Shown: piece after piece, positions 56,106-64,000 of the stretch
Layout of the letters: every line of letters begins with the position of its first letter
Numbering within the stretch: the first letter of the stretch is position 1
DNA from: Achromobacter xylosoxidans
GTDB lineage: Bacteria; Pseudomonadota; Gammaproteobacteria; Burkholderiales; Burkholderiaceae_B
DNA: 64,000 nucleotides
Direction: 5' to 3'
NCBI RefSeq assembly: GCF_002192695.1
Contig: NZ_MTLG01000053.1
Coordinates: 264,444 to 328,443 of the forward strand
The notes under the pieces: generated by a model
What the model saw: only the letters and a program-made list of their open reading frames with translations
Databases searched by the model: none
Told to the model about the DNA's origin: nothing
Made by a program: the position numbers and the translations under genes

Positions 56106-57091
56106 TCGTCGTTACCGGCGCCGCCGGCTTCATAGGCAGCAACCTGGTGCGGGGGCTCAACCGCCGCGGCATCAAGGACATCATCGCGGTCGATGACCTG
56201 ACCGAAGGCGACAAGTTCGTCAACCTGGTCGATTGCCAGATCGCGGACTACATGGACAAGGACGACTTCCGCCGCCGCGTCCTCGACGGCAGCTTGCGCG
56301 AAGTGCGGGCCGTGCTGCACCAGGGCGCGTGCTCGGACACGACCGAGCGCAACGGCCGCTACATGCTGGACAACAACTACCGCGTCACGCTGGAGCTGTT
56401 CGAGTTCTGCCAGGAGCGCCGCATTCCGTTCCTGTACGCCTCGTCGGCGGCGGTCTATGGCGGTTCCTCGATCTACGTGGAAGATCCCGCCAACGAAGGC
56501 CCGCTCAACGTCTACGGCTATTCCAAGCTGCTGTTCGACCAGGTCCTGCGCCAGCGCATGGACAGCCTGACCGCACAGGTCGTGGGCCTGCGCTACTTCA
56601 ACGTCTATGGCCCGCACGAACAGCACAAGGGCCGCATGGCCTCGGTGGCGTTCCACAACATGAACCAGTTCCTGGAGCACGGGCACGTGCGCCTGTTCGC
56701 GGGCTGGGACGGCTACGTGGACGGTGGCCAGAGTCGCGACTTCATCTCCGTCGAGGACGTGGTTGCCGTCAACCTGCACTTCCTGGATCACCCCGAGCAG
56801 TCGGGCATCTTCAACTGCGGCACGGGCCGCGCGCAGCCCTTCAACGACGTGGCGGCCGGCGTGGTCAATGCCTTGCGCGCGGAGCGCGGCGAAGCCGAGC
56901 TGACGCTGGCGCAGCTGGTCGAACTGGATCTGATCCGCTATATCCCGTTCCCGGACGACCTGAAAGGGCGCTACCAGAGCTACACGCAGGCCGACGTCAC
57001 GCGCCTGCGCGCGGCGGGGTTCCAGGCGCCGATGCGCGACGTGCGGACCGGTGTCACCGAGTACGTGCGCTACTGGCGCGCCCGCAAGTAA
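56102..57091 (+). CDS. rfaD: ADP-L-glycero-D-manno-heptose 6-epimerase
   Basis: This 329-residue SDR epimerase finishes ADP-heptose. It has [17 protein letters not shown] at the N-terminus, ASSAAVYGG, the catalytic YGYSK and [14 protein letters not shown]. It overlaps rfaE1 by 4 bases. A strong terminator follows at 57122-57147. Confidence 0.97.
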   Translation: MIVVTGAAGFIGSNLVRGLNRRGIKDIIAVDDLTEGDKFVNLVDCQIADYMDKDDFRRRVLDGSLREVRAVLHQGACSDTTERNGRYMLDNNYRVTLELFEFCQERRIPFLYASSAAVYGGSSIYVEDPANEGPLNVYGYSKLLFDQVLRQRMDSLTAQVVGLRYFNVYGPHEQHKGRMASVAFHNMNQFLEHGHVRLFAGWDGYVDGGQSRDFISVEDVVAVNLHFLDHPEQSGIFNCGTGRAQPFNDVAAGVVNALRAERGEAELTLAQLVELDLIRYIPFPDDLKGRYQSYTQADVTRLRAAGFQAPMRDVRTGVTEYVRYWRARK

Positions 57092-57121
57092 GTCTGCGCG
57101 ACTGCGCCGTGTCTGCAAGCT

Positions 57122-57147
57122 AGCCACCCTTCGCGGTGGCTTTTTTT
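57122..57147 (+). terminator. Intrinsic terminator after rfaD
   Basis: AGCCACC (57122-57128) pairs with GGTGGCT (57135-57141) around a six-base loop, followed by seven T residues. It ends the lapA-lapB-rfaE1-rfaD series. Confidence 0.88.
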
Positions 57148-57267
57148 CGTCTGGCGGTTTGCCGGGGCGGATGTTTCCATTCACCGCGCCGCCGTGGCGA
57201 GGCGCGCCGCCCGCATGATCTGAGCGTGGCGTGACAGCCGTTGCGCCAGACTCCAGGGAGACCTTCC

Positions 57268-57774
57268 ATGAATCCGTTCCTTCAATCCGCCGCCGCCCAC
57301 CCGGCGCCCTTTGCCAGATGGCGCAGGACGCGTGCCACCCTTGCTTCCGAAGCCCGGCCGCGCCCTTTGCGGCAGGTGTTGGGCACGCTGCTGGTAACGG
57401 CGGGCCTGGGCCTGGTCGCGCCGCAGGCGCTTGCGGTCGACCTCAACCAGGCCAATGCCCAGCAGCTCGAAGGTGTCCGGGGAATCGGCCCGCGCATGGC
57501 GGAAATCATCATCAAGGAACGCGAGCGGGGCGGCAAGTTCGAATCCTTGAACGACTTGGCTGAACGCGTGCGCGGCATCGGCCCGAAGAAGGCGCAGGCC
57601 TTGCAAGAGGCCGGCCTGCAGGTGGGAGGGGCGGGCCCTCAGACCGGGCAGGGCGATACAGCGGCCAAGCCGGCGCAGGGCAAGCCGGCTGGGGGCAAGG
57701 CCGAAGCCAAATCCGAAACCAAATCCGAAGCGAAACCGGTGGCATCCCAGCCCGCCGCCCGCGCCCGGCCCTGA
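57268..57774 (+). CDS. ComEA family helix-hairpin-helix DNA-binding protein
   Basis: This 168-residue exported protein has a long basic N-terminus and a membrane or signal segment (about residues 46-64, VLGTLLVTAGLGLVAPQALA). It has two helix-hairpin-helix motifs, at VDLNQANAQQLEGVRGIGPR and VRGIGPKKAQAL (about 67-125), and a Lys/Ala/Glu low-complexity tail. ComEA-type proteins bind incoming DNA in the periplasm during uptake. AGGGAGA precedes ATG 57268. The tail is unusual and low in information. Confidence 0.85.
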   Translation: MNPFLQSAAAHPAPFARWRRTRATLASEARPRPLRQVLGTLLVTAGLGLVAPQALAVDLNQANAQQLEGVRGIGPRMAEIIIKERERGGKFESLNDLAERVRGIGPKKAQALQEAGLQVGGAGPQTGQGDTAAKPAQGKPAGGKAEAKSETKSEAKPVASQPAARARP

Positions 57775-57859
57775 GCGCGTAGCGGCCTGCGGCGGGTAGC
57801 CCTGGCGGGAGCGCGGCTTTTGACGGCGCGCGCCGCCAGGCGAGGTTATTATCGTCCGC

Positions 57860-58768
57860 ATGACTACTACCTATCCCACTATCGAGCAAACCGTCGGCAA
57901 TACGCCGCTGGTGCGCCTGCAGCGCATTCCCGGGGCCGCGGGCGCAGCCCGGGGCAATGTCATCCTGGCCAAGCTGGAGGGCAACAACCCCGCCGGCTCC
58001 GTGAAGGACCGTCCGGCCCTGTCGATGATCGCGCGCGCGGAAGAGCGCGGCGACATCAAGCCGGGCGACACCCTCATCGAGGCCACCAGCGGCAATACCG
58101 GCATCGCGCTGGCCATGGCCGCCGCCATGCGCGGCTACCGCATGATCCTGATCATGCCCGACAACCTGTCGGTGGAACGCCGCGCCGCCATGACGGCCTA
58201 TGGCGCCGAACTGATCCTGACTCCTGCGGACAAGGGCGGCATGGAATATGCCCGCGACCTGGCCTCCGCCATGCAGGCGGACGGCCGCGGGCTGGTGCTG
58301 GACCAGTTCGCCAATCCCGACAACCCCCGCGCCCACATCGAAACCACCGGGCCGGAAATCTGGAACCAGACCGAAGGGCGCGTCACTCACTTCGTGAGCG
58401 CCATGGGCACCACCGGCACCATCATGGGCGTGTCGACCTACCTGAAGTCGCGCAATCCCGCGGTCCAGGTGGTGGGCGCGCAGCCCGCCGAAGGGTCGTC
58501 GATCCCGGGCATCCGCAAGTGGCCCGAAGCCTACCTGCCCAAGATCTTCGACCGCAGCCGGGTGGACGCCTATGAATCCATCGAACAGGCCGAGGCCGAA
58601 CAGATGGCGCGCCGGCTGGCGGCGGAAGAGGGCATCTTCGGCGGAATTTCCTCGGCGGGCGCGCTGGTTGCGGCCCTGCGCGTGGCCGAGCGCGTCAACG
58701 ACGCCACCATCGTGTTCATCGTGTGCGACCGCGGCGACCGCTACCTGTCCACGGGCGTGTTCAACTGA
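57860..58768 (+). CDS. cysM: Cysteine synthase B
   Basis: This 302-residue PLP enzyme makes cysteine from O-acetylserine or O-phosphoserine and sulfide or thiosulfate. The PLP lysine is in GNNPAGSVKDR near residue 49, followed by EATSGNTGIALAMAA and ISSAGALVAALR. Length and motifs match CysM rather than CysK. A terminator follows at 58796-58831. Confidence 0.95.
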   Translation: MTTTYPTIEQTVGNTPLVRLQRIPGAAGAARGNVILAKLEGNNPAGSVKDRPALSMIARAEERGDIKPGDTLIEATSGNTGIALAMAAAMRGYRMILIMPDNLSVERRAAMTAYGAELILTPADKGGMEYARDLASAMQADGRGLVLDQFANPDNPRAHIETTGPEIWNQTEGRVTHFVSAMGTTGTIMGVSTYLKSRNPAVQVVGAQPAEGSSIPGIRKWPEAYLPKIFDRSRVDAYESIEQAEAEQMARRLAAEEGIFGGISSAGALVAALRVAERVNDATIVFIVCDRGDRYLSTGVFN

Positions 58769-58792
58769 ACGCCTGACCGCGTCGCACCGAAA

Positions 58793-58831
58793 AAAACCGC
58801 CATGCCGGGCTAGCCGGACATGGCGGTTTTT
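58793..58831. terminator. Intrinsic terminator between cysM and Bug gene
   Basis: ACCGCCATG (58796-58804) pairs with CATGGCGGT (58819-58827), with inner CCGG repeats in the loop. T residues follow and A residues precede, so it can stop transcription from either side. Confidence 0.85.
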
Positions 58832-58871
58832 CATTGCAGGGGCGCAGCGGGCGCCCCGGTTTCTTGCCGGC

Positions 58872-59852
58872 TTATTCGGGCTGGATGCCGGCGTCCTGCA
58901 TCACCTTGATCCAGCGCTTGCTTTCCGCGAGGTTGAAGGCTTCCGCTTCCTGGTAGCTCATGGCGCTGGGCAGCGTGCCTTGCGACTTGAGCGCTTCCAC
59001 CACCTTGGGCGATTGCGACGCTTCGATCATGGCCTTGTTCAGCTTGGCGATGATGGGCTGCGGCGTGTCCTTGGGCGCCCACATGCCGTACCAGGTGACG
59101 ATGTCGAAACCGGGCAGGACGCTTTCCGCGATGGTCGGCACGTCGGGCAGTTCGGCCAGGCGCGTCTTGGTCGTCACGGCGATCGGGCGGATCTTGCAGC
59201 TCTGGATCAGCGGCAGGGCCGGCGCCAGCGGCGCGTACATCAGGTCCACGTGGCCGCCCGCGACATCGGTCAGCGCCGGGCTGCTGCCGCGGTAGCCGAC
59301 GTGGGTGATCTTGGCCTTGGTGGAGGTGTTGATCAGCTCGCCCGCCAGATGCGGCAAGGTGGCGACGCCGGGCGAGGCGAAGGTCAGCGAGCCGGGCTGG
59401 GCCTGGCCCTGCTTGATCAGTTCGCCGAAGGTCTTGAACTTGGAGTTGGGCGGGACGACGGCCACCATCGGCACCGTGCCCAGCACGCCCACCATCTGGA
59501 AGTCCTTGATCGGGTCAAAGCTCAGATTCTTGAATTGGGCCGGATAGATGCCCTGCACCGACGGGTTCATCAACAAGGTGTAGCCGTCGCCGGGCGCCTT
59601 GGCGACCTGGGCCGTGCCGATGGTGCCGCTGGCCCCCGCGCGGGTTTCGATCACCAGCGGCTGGCCCAGGATTTCCCCCATCTGGACCGCGATCACGCGG
59701 CCGACCACGTCCGTCGGTCCGCCCGCCGCCCACGGCATGATCACGCGGATGGGCTTGTCCGGATAGGCCGCCTGCGCATAGGCGTTTGCCGCCGGCAGGG
59801 CCGCCGTGGCGATCGCCGAGCATGCCGCGGCGAGGAAGGTGCGTTTGTTCAT
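58872..59852 (-). CDS. Bug family (TctC) solute-binding protein 3
   Basis: This 326-residue periplasmic protein has a signal peptide (about residues 1-27, ANAYAQAAYPD) and the Bug pattern YPDKPIRVIMPWAAGG, VIETRAGASGTIG, VGYRGSSPALTDVAGG and LPDVPTIAESVLPGFD. It overlaps the IclR gene start side by 4 bases (stop of IclR at 59849). No permease gene is nearby. It may capture the substrate of the divergent cyclase-family enzyme. Confidence 0.92.
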   Translation of the reverse strand: MNKRTFLAAACSAIATAALPAANAYAQAAYPDKPIRVIMPWAAGGPTDVVGRVIAVQMGEILGQPLVIETRAGASGTIGTAQVAKAPGDGYTLLMNPSVQGIYPAQFKNLSFDPIKDFQMVGVLGTVPMVAVVPPNSKFKTFGELIKQGQAQPGSLTFASPGVATLPHLAGELINTSTKAKITHVGYRGSSPALTDVAGGHVDLMYAPLAPALPLIQSCKIRPIAVTTKTRLAELPDVPTIAESVLPGFDIVTWYGMWAPKDTPQPIIAKLNKAMIEASQSPKVVEALKSQGTLPSAMSYQEAEAFNLAESKRWIKVMQDAGIQPE

Positions 59853-60625
59853 CTACTGTCTACTCCTACAAAGGTGAGATTGGCCGAGGGCAGCGCTGCC
59901 TGCAGCATCGCCCGGACCTCGGCCAGCTGTTTCCCCGTGGTGGCTTCGTTCTTCAGCATCCGGCTCAGCGGGCCGGCCACCACGATGGCAAAGGGTTGTT
60001 CGTATGCCCGGAATCCGAGCGAAATGGACATCACGTCCTCCACGTTCTCGCCCACCGAGCGTTGCCAGCCGCGCGCCACGCCCGCTTCCAGGTCGCGGTC
60101 GAAGGCCTCCTGGCTGGTGAGCGTGCTGTCCGTGTAGGCGGCAAAACCGCTGTAGGCCTTGAACCACTTCTGCCGTTCTTCCTGCGACAGCACCGACAGC
60201 AGCGCCTTGCCGGAGCTGGTGGCGTGCACCGCCTTGAAGCCGCCCGGCTGGTGCGAGAAGCGGATCGTCTGCTTGGACTCGGCGACGATCAGGTACACGA
60301 CCTTGTCGTCGGCCAGCTTGGCCAGCAAGGCCGTTTCGCCCGTCAGGTCGCGCACCCGGGCCAGCACCGGCTCGATCACCGCGTTCAGCGGGTCGCTATG
60401 GCAGATCAGGGTGGCCACGTGTATCAGTTTCTGGGTCGGGTAATAGCCGTGCTTCTTGCCGATTTCATAGAGATAGCCGCGCGCCACCATGGTCTTCAGC
60501 AGCCCATGGCAGCTCGACAGCGGTATCCCCATCTGGGCTGCGATTTCGCTGTACAGCAAGGGCTTCTGCGCCTCGGCGAAGAGGTTCAGCACATCCAGCA
60601 CGCGGCCTGCAGTTTTCACATCCAT
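59849..60625 (-). CDS. IclR family transcriptional regulator
   Basis: This 258-residue regulator has an N-terminal winged helix (RVLDVLNLFAEAQKPLLYSE; GIPLSSCHGLLKTMVARGY) and the IclR effector domain (HATSSGKALLSVLSQEERQ; MSISLGFRAYEQPFAIVVAG). It is divergent from the cyclase gene, with only 67 bases between the starts, so it probably controls both directions from that gap. TATC/GATA half-sites there are a weak operator candidate. Confidence 0.9.
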   Translation of the reverse strand: MDVKTAGRVLDVLNLFAEAQKPLLYSEIAAQMGIPLSSCHGLLKTMVARGYLYEIGKKHGYYPTQKLIHVATLICHSDPLNAVIEPVLARVRDLTGETALLAKLADDKVVYLIVAESKQTIRFSHQPGGFKAVHATSSGKALLSVLSQEERQKWFKAYSGFAAYTDSTLTSQEAFDRDLEAGVARGWQRSVGENVEDVMSISLGFRAYEQPFAIVVAGPLSRMLKNEATTGKQLAEVRAMLQAALPSANLTFVGVDSR

Positions 60626-60692
60626 GATGTTAGTATCCTATACGTGATAAATTTATGTCAAACAGCATTCAATCGACCAGGAGTTGCAACGC

Positions 60693-61742
60693 ATGAGATG
60701 GAAGAACCGTCCTGAGGGATCGAACTGGGGAGATTTTGGGCCTGACGACCAGCGAGGCTGCCTGAATTACATCACCCCCGCGAACGTGCTGAGCGGCATG
60801 CGCGAAGTCCGCGAGGGACTGAGTTTCTGCCTGTCGCTGCCGCTGGATTACCCGGGCGGCAACGGCGTGAACGTCCGGCGCCATCCGCCCAAGCTGCGTC
60901 CCACCGAAAGGGACGGCGACCAGTACCTGAATTTCCCCTTGGGGCGCCTGCGTCCGGGATGCGTCGACGTGCTCAGCGACGACATCGTCGAAATGAGCCT
61001 GCAGTACTCAACGCAATGGGATTCGCTGGCGCATGTGGGCGCGCTGTTCGACGCCAATGGCGACGGCCTGCCCGAACGCGTCTACTACAACGGCTACCGG
61101 CCCAACGAGCACGTGGTGGGGCCGGTGGACTACGACGTGGACAATGGCTACGCCAAGACCGACCTGGGCCAGGGGCCGGCCTCCAACGCCAAGAAGCTGG
61201 ACATCACCCAGCTGGCCGAATCGTGCCTGCAGACCCGCGGCGTGATGGTTGACCTGGCGCGCCATTACGGCCGAGAGCAGAAGTCGGTCGGCTACGACGA
61301 CCTGATGCGCATACTGGAAGCAGACCGGATCGAGATCGAGCGCGGCGATATCGTGCTGTTCCACACGGAATTCGGCGACGCCCTGCTCGAAAAGAACCGC
61401 GAGCCGGACCCCCATACGCTGCACGAGATCTGCGCCGGCCTGGATGGCAGCGACGAGAAGCTGCTGCAGTGGATCACCGACTCGCAGGTGGCGGCCATGG
61501 CATCGGACAACCATGCGCTGGAAATCTATCCCACGCAGAAGCCCAATGCCTGCTGCGCGGCGCTACCCTTGCACCACCATTGCATCTTCAAGATCGGCAT
61601 GCCGATAGGCGAGATGTGGTACCTGGGGGCGTTGGCGCGCTGGCTCGCCGCCCACGGCCGCAGCCGCTTCCTGTTGACGGCGCCGCCGTTGAACCTGCCG
61701 GGCGCCGTAGGGTCGCCCGCGACGCCCGTCGCGACGGTGTAA
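60693..61742 (+). CDS. Cyclase family metal-dependent hydrolase (PF04199)
   Basis: This 349-residue protein belongs to the cyclase/kynurenine-formamidase-like family. Where formamidases have H-x-G-T-H-x-D it has STQWDSLAHVG (near residues 109-119), the variant seen in a large fungal and bacterial subgroup. Other blocks are DQRGCLNYITPANV, GVMVDLARHYG, DIVLFHTEFG and ASDNHALEIYP. Substrate unknown; hydrolysis of an amide, lactone or cyclic acid is plausible. ATG 60693 with GGAG upstream is chosen over TTG 60684. It is paired with divergent IclR and Bug genes, suggesting import and hydrolysis of one compound. Confidence 0.85.
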   Translation: MRWKNRPEGSNWGDFGPDDQRGCLNYITPANVLSGMREVREGLSFCLSLPLDYPGGNGVNVRRHPPKLRPTERDGDQYLNFPLGRLRPGCVDVLSDDIVEMSLQYSTQWDSLAHVGALFDANGDGLPERVYYNGYRPNEHVVGPVDYDVDNGYAKTDLGQGPASNAKKLDITQLAESCLQTRGVMVDLARHYGREQKSVGYDDLMRILEADRIEIERGDIVLFHTEFGDALLEKNREPDPHTLHEICAGLDGSDEKLLQWITDSQVAAMASDNHALEIYPTQKPNACCAALPLHHHCIFKIGMPIGEMWYLGALARWLAAHGRSRFLLTAPPLNLPGAVGSPATPVATV

Positions 61743-61782
61743 AGGCTGGCCGCGGCGTGGGACGCCGCGGCTCATAGCGCTG

Positions 61783-62937
61783 TCAGCGGCCCACGCGGGC
61801 TTCGATCTCGTAGGCCAGATCCGCCACGGACGTCGCGTAGAAGTAGCTGCGGTTGTACTTCGTCAAGGCGAAGAAGTTGGGCGTGCCGACGCGGTATTGC
61901 GCCGTGCCCCGGGCTTCCTCGACCAGGTCGACGACCCCCAGCGGCTGGCTGCCCCAGCCTGCGGCAGAGGCGCCCGGCTGCAAGCGCGCGCCGGCCGCCG
62001 TGAGCGTGCCCCAGCTTTGCTTGGGTTCCAGTCCGCCGTCGACCAGCGCGGTGGGATCGGCGGGCAGCACCACCGGCGCGAACACCGGCAGGCCGCGCTG
62101 CCAGCCATGCTGCGACAGGAAGCTGCCCACCGACATGATGGCGTCGCGGGTGTTGTTGCTCAGGTCGATATGGCCGTTGTCGTCGCCGTCCACGGCGTAA
62201 TGCATGACGCTAGTGGGCATGAACTGGGGCATGCCGATGGCGCCGGCGTAGGAGCCGCGGGTTTCCAAGTCCAGCTTGTCTTTCATGACCAGGGTCAGGA
62301 AATCCGCCAGTTGGCCGCGGAACATGGTGGCGCGCTCGGGCTTGGCGGGGTCCGGATAGTCGAAGGCCAGCGTGGTCAGCGCATCCAGCACGCGGAAATT
62401 GCCCATATTGCGGCCGTACAGCGTCTCCACGCCGATGATCGAGGCAATCACCGGCGCCGGAACGCCGAAGCGCTGCGCCGCCTGGTTGAGCAGGTCGCGG
62501 TTCTCGTTGTAGAACTCCACGCCCCAGCCGATGCGCTTGGGCTCGACGAAGCGCGAGCGGTAGGTCAGCCAGCTGCGCCAGATCTTCTTGCCCGGGGGCG
62601 AGGGCGCGATCAGGCGCGCGACGGTGGCGTTGTAGCGGGAACCGGCCAGCGCGGCGACCATGGGATCCAGCGGCAACTGGCGCTCGGTGGCCAGGTTTTC
62701 CACGAAAGTGCGGACTTCAGGCCGCAACGTGCCATTGGCGGCCAGTGCGGCGGGGGCATCGTCCGCCAGTTCGGATCCAGGTGTCGGCGCGCTGGGTCCG
62801 ATGCGGATGGGGGCCGGGGTTGATTCGGCAGCCGGCTGGCCGGCGGCGGTATTGGGGGCAGAGGGGGCGGTGGTGGAGCAGCCCGCCAGCAGGGCGGAGA
62901 GCGTTCCGAGTTGCAGTAATCGCCGACAGATGAACAT
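61783..62937 (-). CDS. mltB: Membrane-bound lytic murein transglycosylase B
   Basis: This 384-residue lipoprotein cleaves peptidoglycan strands at the outer membrane. The signal peptide ends in the lipobox LLAGC (Cys about 19). A Pro/Ala-rich linker follows, then the SLT_2 domain with Glu171 in IIGVETLYG, GSYAGAIGMPQFMPTS and the DGDDNGHIDL loop. AAGGAAG lies before ATG 62937; longer upstream starts would lose the lipobox position. It is head to head with the deacetylase gene, with only 10 bases between start codons. Confidence 0.93.
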   Translation of the reverse strand: MFICRRLLQLGTLSALLAGCSTTAPSAPNTAAGQPAAESTPAPIRIGPSAPTPGSELADDAPAALAANGTLRPEVRTFVENLATERQLPLDPMVAALAGSRYNATVARLIAPSPPGKKIWRSWLTYRSRFVEPKRIGWGVEFYNENRDLLNQAAQRFGVPAPVIASIIGVETLYGRNMGNFRVLDALTTLAFDYPDPAKPERATMFRGQLADFLTLVMKDKLDLETRGSYAGAIGMPQFMPTSVMHYAVDGDDNGHIDLSNNTRDAIMSVGSFLSQHGWQRGLPVFAPVVLPADPTALVDGGLEPKQSWGTLTAAGARLQPGASAAGWGSQPLGVVDLVEEARGTAQYRVGTPNFFALTKYNRSYFYATSVADLAYEIEARVGR

Positions 62938-62947
62938 AATCTTCCTT

Positions 62948-63871
62948 ATGGAGACCATGTATCTTACCCACCCGGCATGCCGCCTGCATGAAATGGGCAG
63001 TTGGCATCCCGAAAGCCCCCAGAGGCTGGACGCCATTTCAGACCAGTTGCTGGCCAGCGGATTGATGCCTTACCTGGACGACCGCCAGGCGCCGCAAGCG
63101 TCCCGCCATGACATATTGCGGGTGCACACTGTCCAGTACTTGAACAGTTTGCGCGAACACTTGCCGGAGCAAGGGTATTTCCCTATCGATCCGGATACCT
63201 TGATGAACCCCCACACCTACGAGGCCGCCCTGCATGCGGCCGGAGCGGGCGTGGCGGCGGTGGATGCCGTGATGGGCGGGGAAGCCCGCACGGCCTTCTG
63301 CGCGGTGCGGCCTCCGGGGCACCATGCCTGCCGTTCCCAGGCCATGGGATTCTGCTTTCTGAACAACGTCGCCATTGCAGCGCAGCATGCGCTGGACTTC
63401 CACGGCCTGTCGCGCGTGGCCATCGTCGATTTCGACGTGCACCACGGCAACGGCACCGAAGACATCTTCGCCGGCAACGACCGCGTGCTGATGTGCAGCT
63501 TCTTCCAGCATCCGTTCTTTCCCAATAGCGGCACCGAGCATCCGGCTTCCAACATGCTGAACGTGCCCGTCGCCGCCTACACGGGAGGGGCGGCGGTCAG
63601 GGCCATCGTCACCGATACCTGGCTGCCGGCGCTGGAGGCGCACCGGCCCGAGCTGATCCTGATATCGGCCGGTTTCGATGCGCACCGCGAGGACGACATG
63701 GGCCAGATGGGCCTGGTCGAGGCCGATTACGCCTGGATCACCGAACAGCTCGTGGCGGTGGCCGAGCGCCACTGCCAGGGGCGCATCGTCAGCACGCTGG
63801 AAGGCGGTTACAACTTGTCCGCCCTGGGCCGCAGCGTGGTCGCCCATATACGAGCGCTGGCGAAGCTGTAG
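62948..63871 (+). CDS. Histone deacetylase-like amidohydrolase
   Basis: This 307-residue zinc amidohydrolase of the arginase/deacetylase fold has THPACRLHEMGSWHPESPQR, RPPGHHAC with the catalytic His pair, the zinc ligands in DFDVHHGNGTED, SAGFDAHREDDMG and the C-terminal EGGYNLSALG. Bacterial members deacetylate acetylpolyamines or other small amides. ATG 62957, with GGAG three bases upstream, is an alternative start. Its promoter must lie inside the 5' end of mltB. Confidence 0.92.
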   Translation: METMYLTHPACRLHEMGSWHPESPQRLDAISDQLLASGLMPYLDDRQAPQASRHDILRVHTVQYLNSLREHLPEQGYFPIDPDTLMNPHTYEAALHAAGAGVAAVDAVMGGEARTAFCAVRPPGHHACRSQAMGFCFLNNVAIAAQHALDFHGLSRVAIVDFDVHHGNGTEDIFAGNDRVLMCSFFQHPFFPNSGTEHPASNMLNVPVAAYTGGAAVRAIVTDTWLPALEAHRPELILISAGFDAHREDDMGQMGLVEADYAWITEQLVAVAERHCQGRIVSTLEGGYNLSALGRSVVAHIRALAKL

Positions 63872-63942
63872 AATCAAGAAAAAATTGTGCAATGCGATCC
63901 CGGCGCATGCCGGGTAATTATTTTCCATTTGGAGGCAGCGGG

Positions 63943-64000
63943 ATGAAGGTTTTGGTACCTGTCAAACGCGTCGTTGACTACAACGTCAAGGTGCGCGTCA
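63943..64000 (+). CDS. etfB: Electron transfer flavoprotein subunit beta, 5' end
   Basis: Nineteen codons are visible (MKVLVPVKRVVDYNVKVRV), the standard EtfB N-terminus, with a strong GGAGG site. EtfAB accepts electrons from acyl-CoA dehydrogenases such as the two in this window. The rest lies beyond the right edge. Confidence 0.9.
   Translation, partial: MKVLVPVKRVVDYNVKVRV

Overview
This is a high-GC beta-proteobacterial chromosome segment, most likely from Bordetella or Achromobacter (Alcaligenaceae). The evidence is the short Bordetella-type OmpA, the tmRNA tag ANDERFALAA, the gene order ompA / gyrA-serC-pheA-hisC-tyrA-aroA-cmk-rpsA-ihfB-lapA-lapB-rfaE-rfaD, and several Bug-type solute-binding proteins. 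Coding density is high. I see no insertion sequences, prophage, CRISPR arrays, rRNA or tRNA genes; the only stable RNA gene found is tmRNA. Genus placement comes from recognised families and gene order, not from a search. Layout: (1) 1-4.9 kb: the 5' part of a cyanophycin synthetase gene, divergent from an ABC exporter with an N-terminal zinc ribbon and a small DUF1854 protein, a trio associated with cyanophycin metabolism. (2) 4.9-8.8 kb: a FemAB/GNAT-like protein, a ferritin-like DUF455 protein, a lytic transglycosylase and a YidB-family protein. (3) 8.8-17.8 kb: a surface-polysaccharide locus like the E. coli NfrA/NfrB glycan (phage N4 receptor) system. It has a DUF4434 lipoprotein, an NfrA-like outer-membrane protein, an NfrB-like glycosyltransferase ending in a MshEN-type c-di-GMP-binding domain, a BcsB-like subunit and WecB; wecB carries an apparent one-base frameshift. 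(4) 17.9-22.7 kb: a FAD monooxygenase, MFS transporter and SDR dehydrogenase operon with a divergent LysR regulator. (5) 22.7-37.6 kb: two divergent operons of CoA-linked catabolism that meet at one compact control region near 30.2 kb. The leftward operon encodes a FabG-type SDR, MaoC hydratase, NDP-forming acyl-CoA ligase, acyl-CoA dehydrogenase, IclR regulator, alpha-methylacyl-CoA racemase and enoyl-CoA hydratase/isomerase. The rightward operon encodes two Bug binding proteins, a hydratase-2, an AMP-forming CoA ligase, an acyl-CoA dehydrogenase, a thiolase-fold protein without the nucleophilic cysteine, and a DUF35 partner. (6) 37.6-58.8 kb: tmRNA and the housekeeping block. (7) 58.8-64 kb: a Bug/IclR/cyclase-family catabolic unit, mltB, a histone-deacetylase-like amidohydrolase and the start of etfB. 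The clearest candidate for an undescribed system is region 5. The racemase keeps all three catalytic residues, while the thiolase-like protein has Ser where thiolases have Cys and sits next to DUF35, as in the steroid side-chain aldolase Ltp2-ChsH2. Ligase, dehydrogenase, hydratase and aldolase together would shorten an alpha-methyl-branched acyl-CoA by aldol cleavage. The substrate is unknown. The control region has two near-consensus promoters sharing one -35 segment, each -10 box flanked by one 20-bp arm of an imperfect inverted repeat; the operon-encoded IclR protein is the natural candidate to bind it. Region 3 is the second item of note, as a c-di-GMP-gated glycan pathway with an added BcsB-like subunit and a broken precursor gene.
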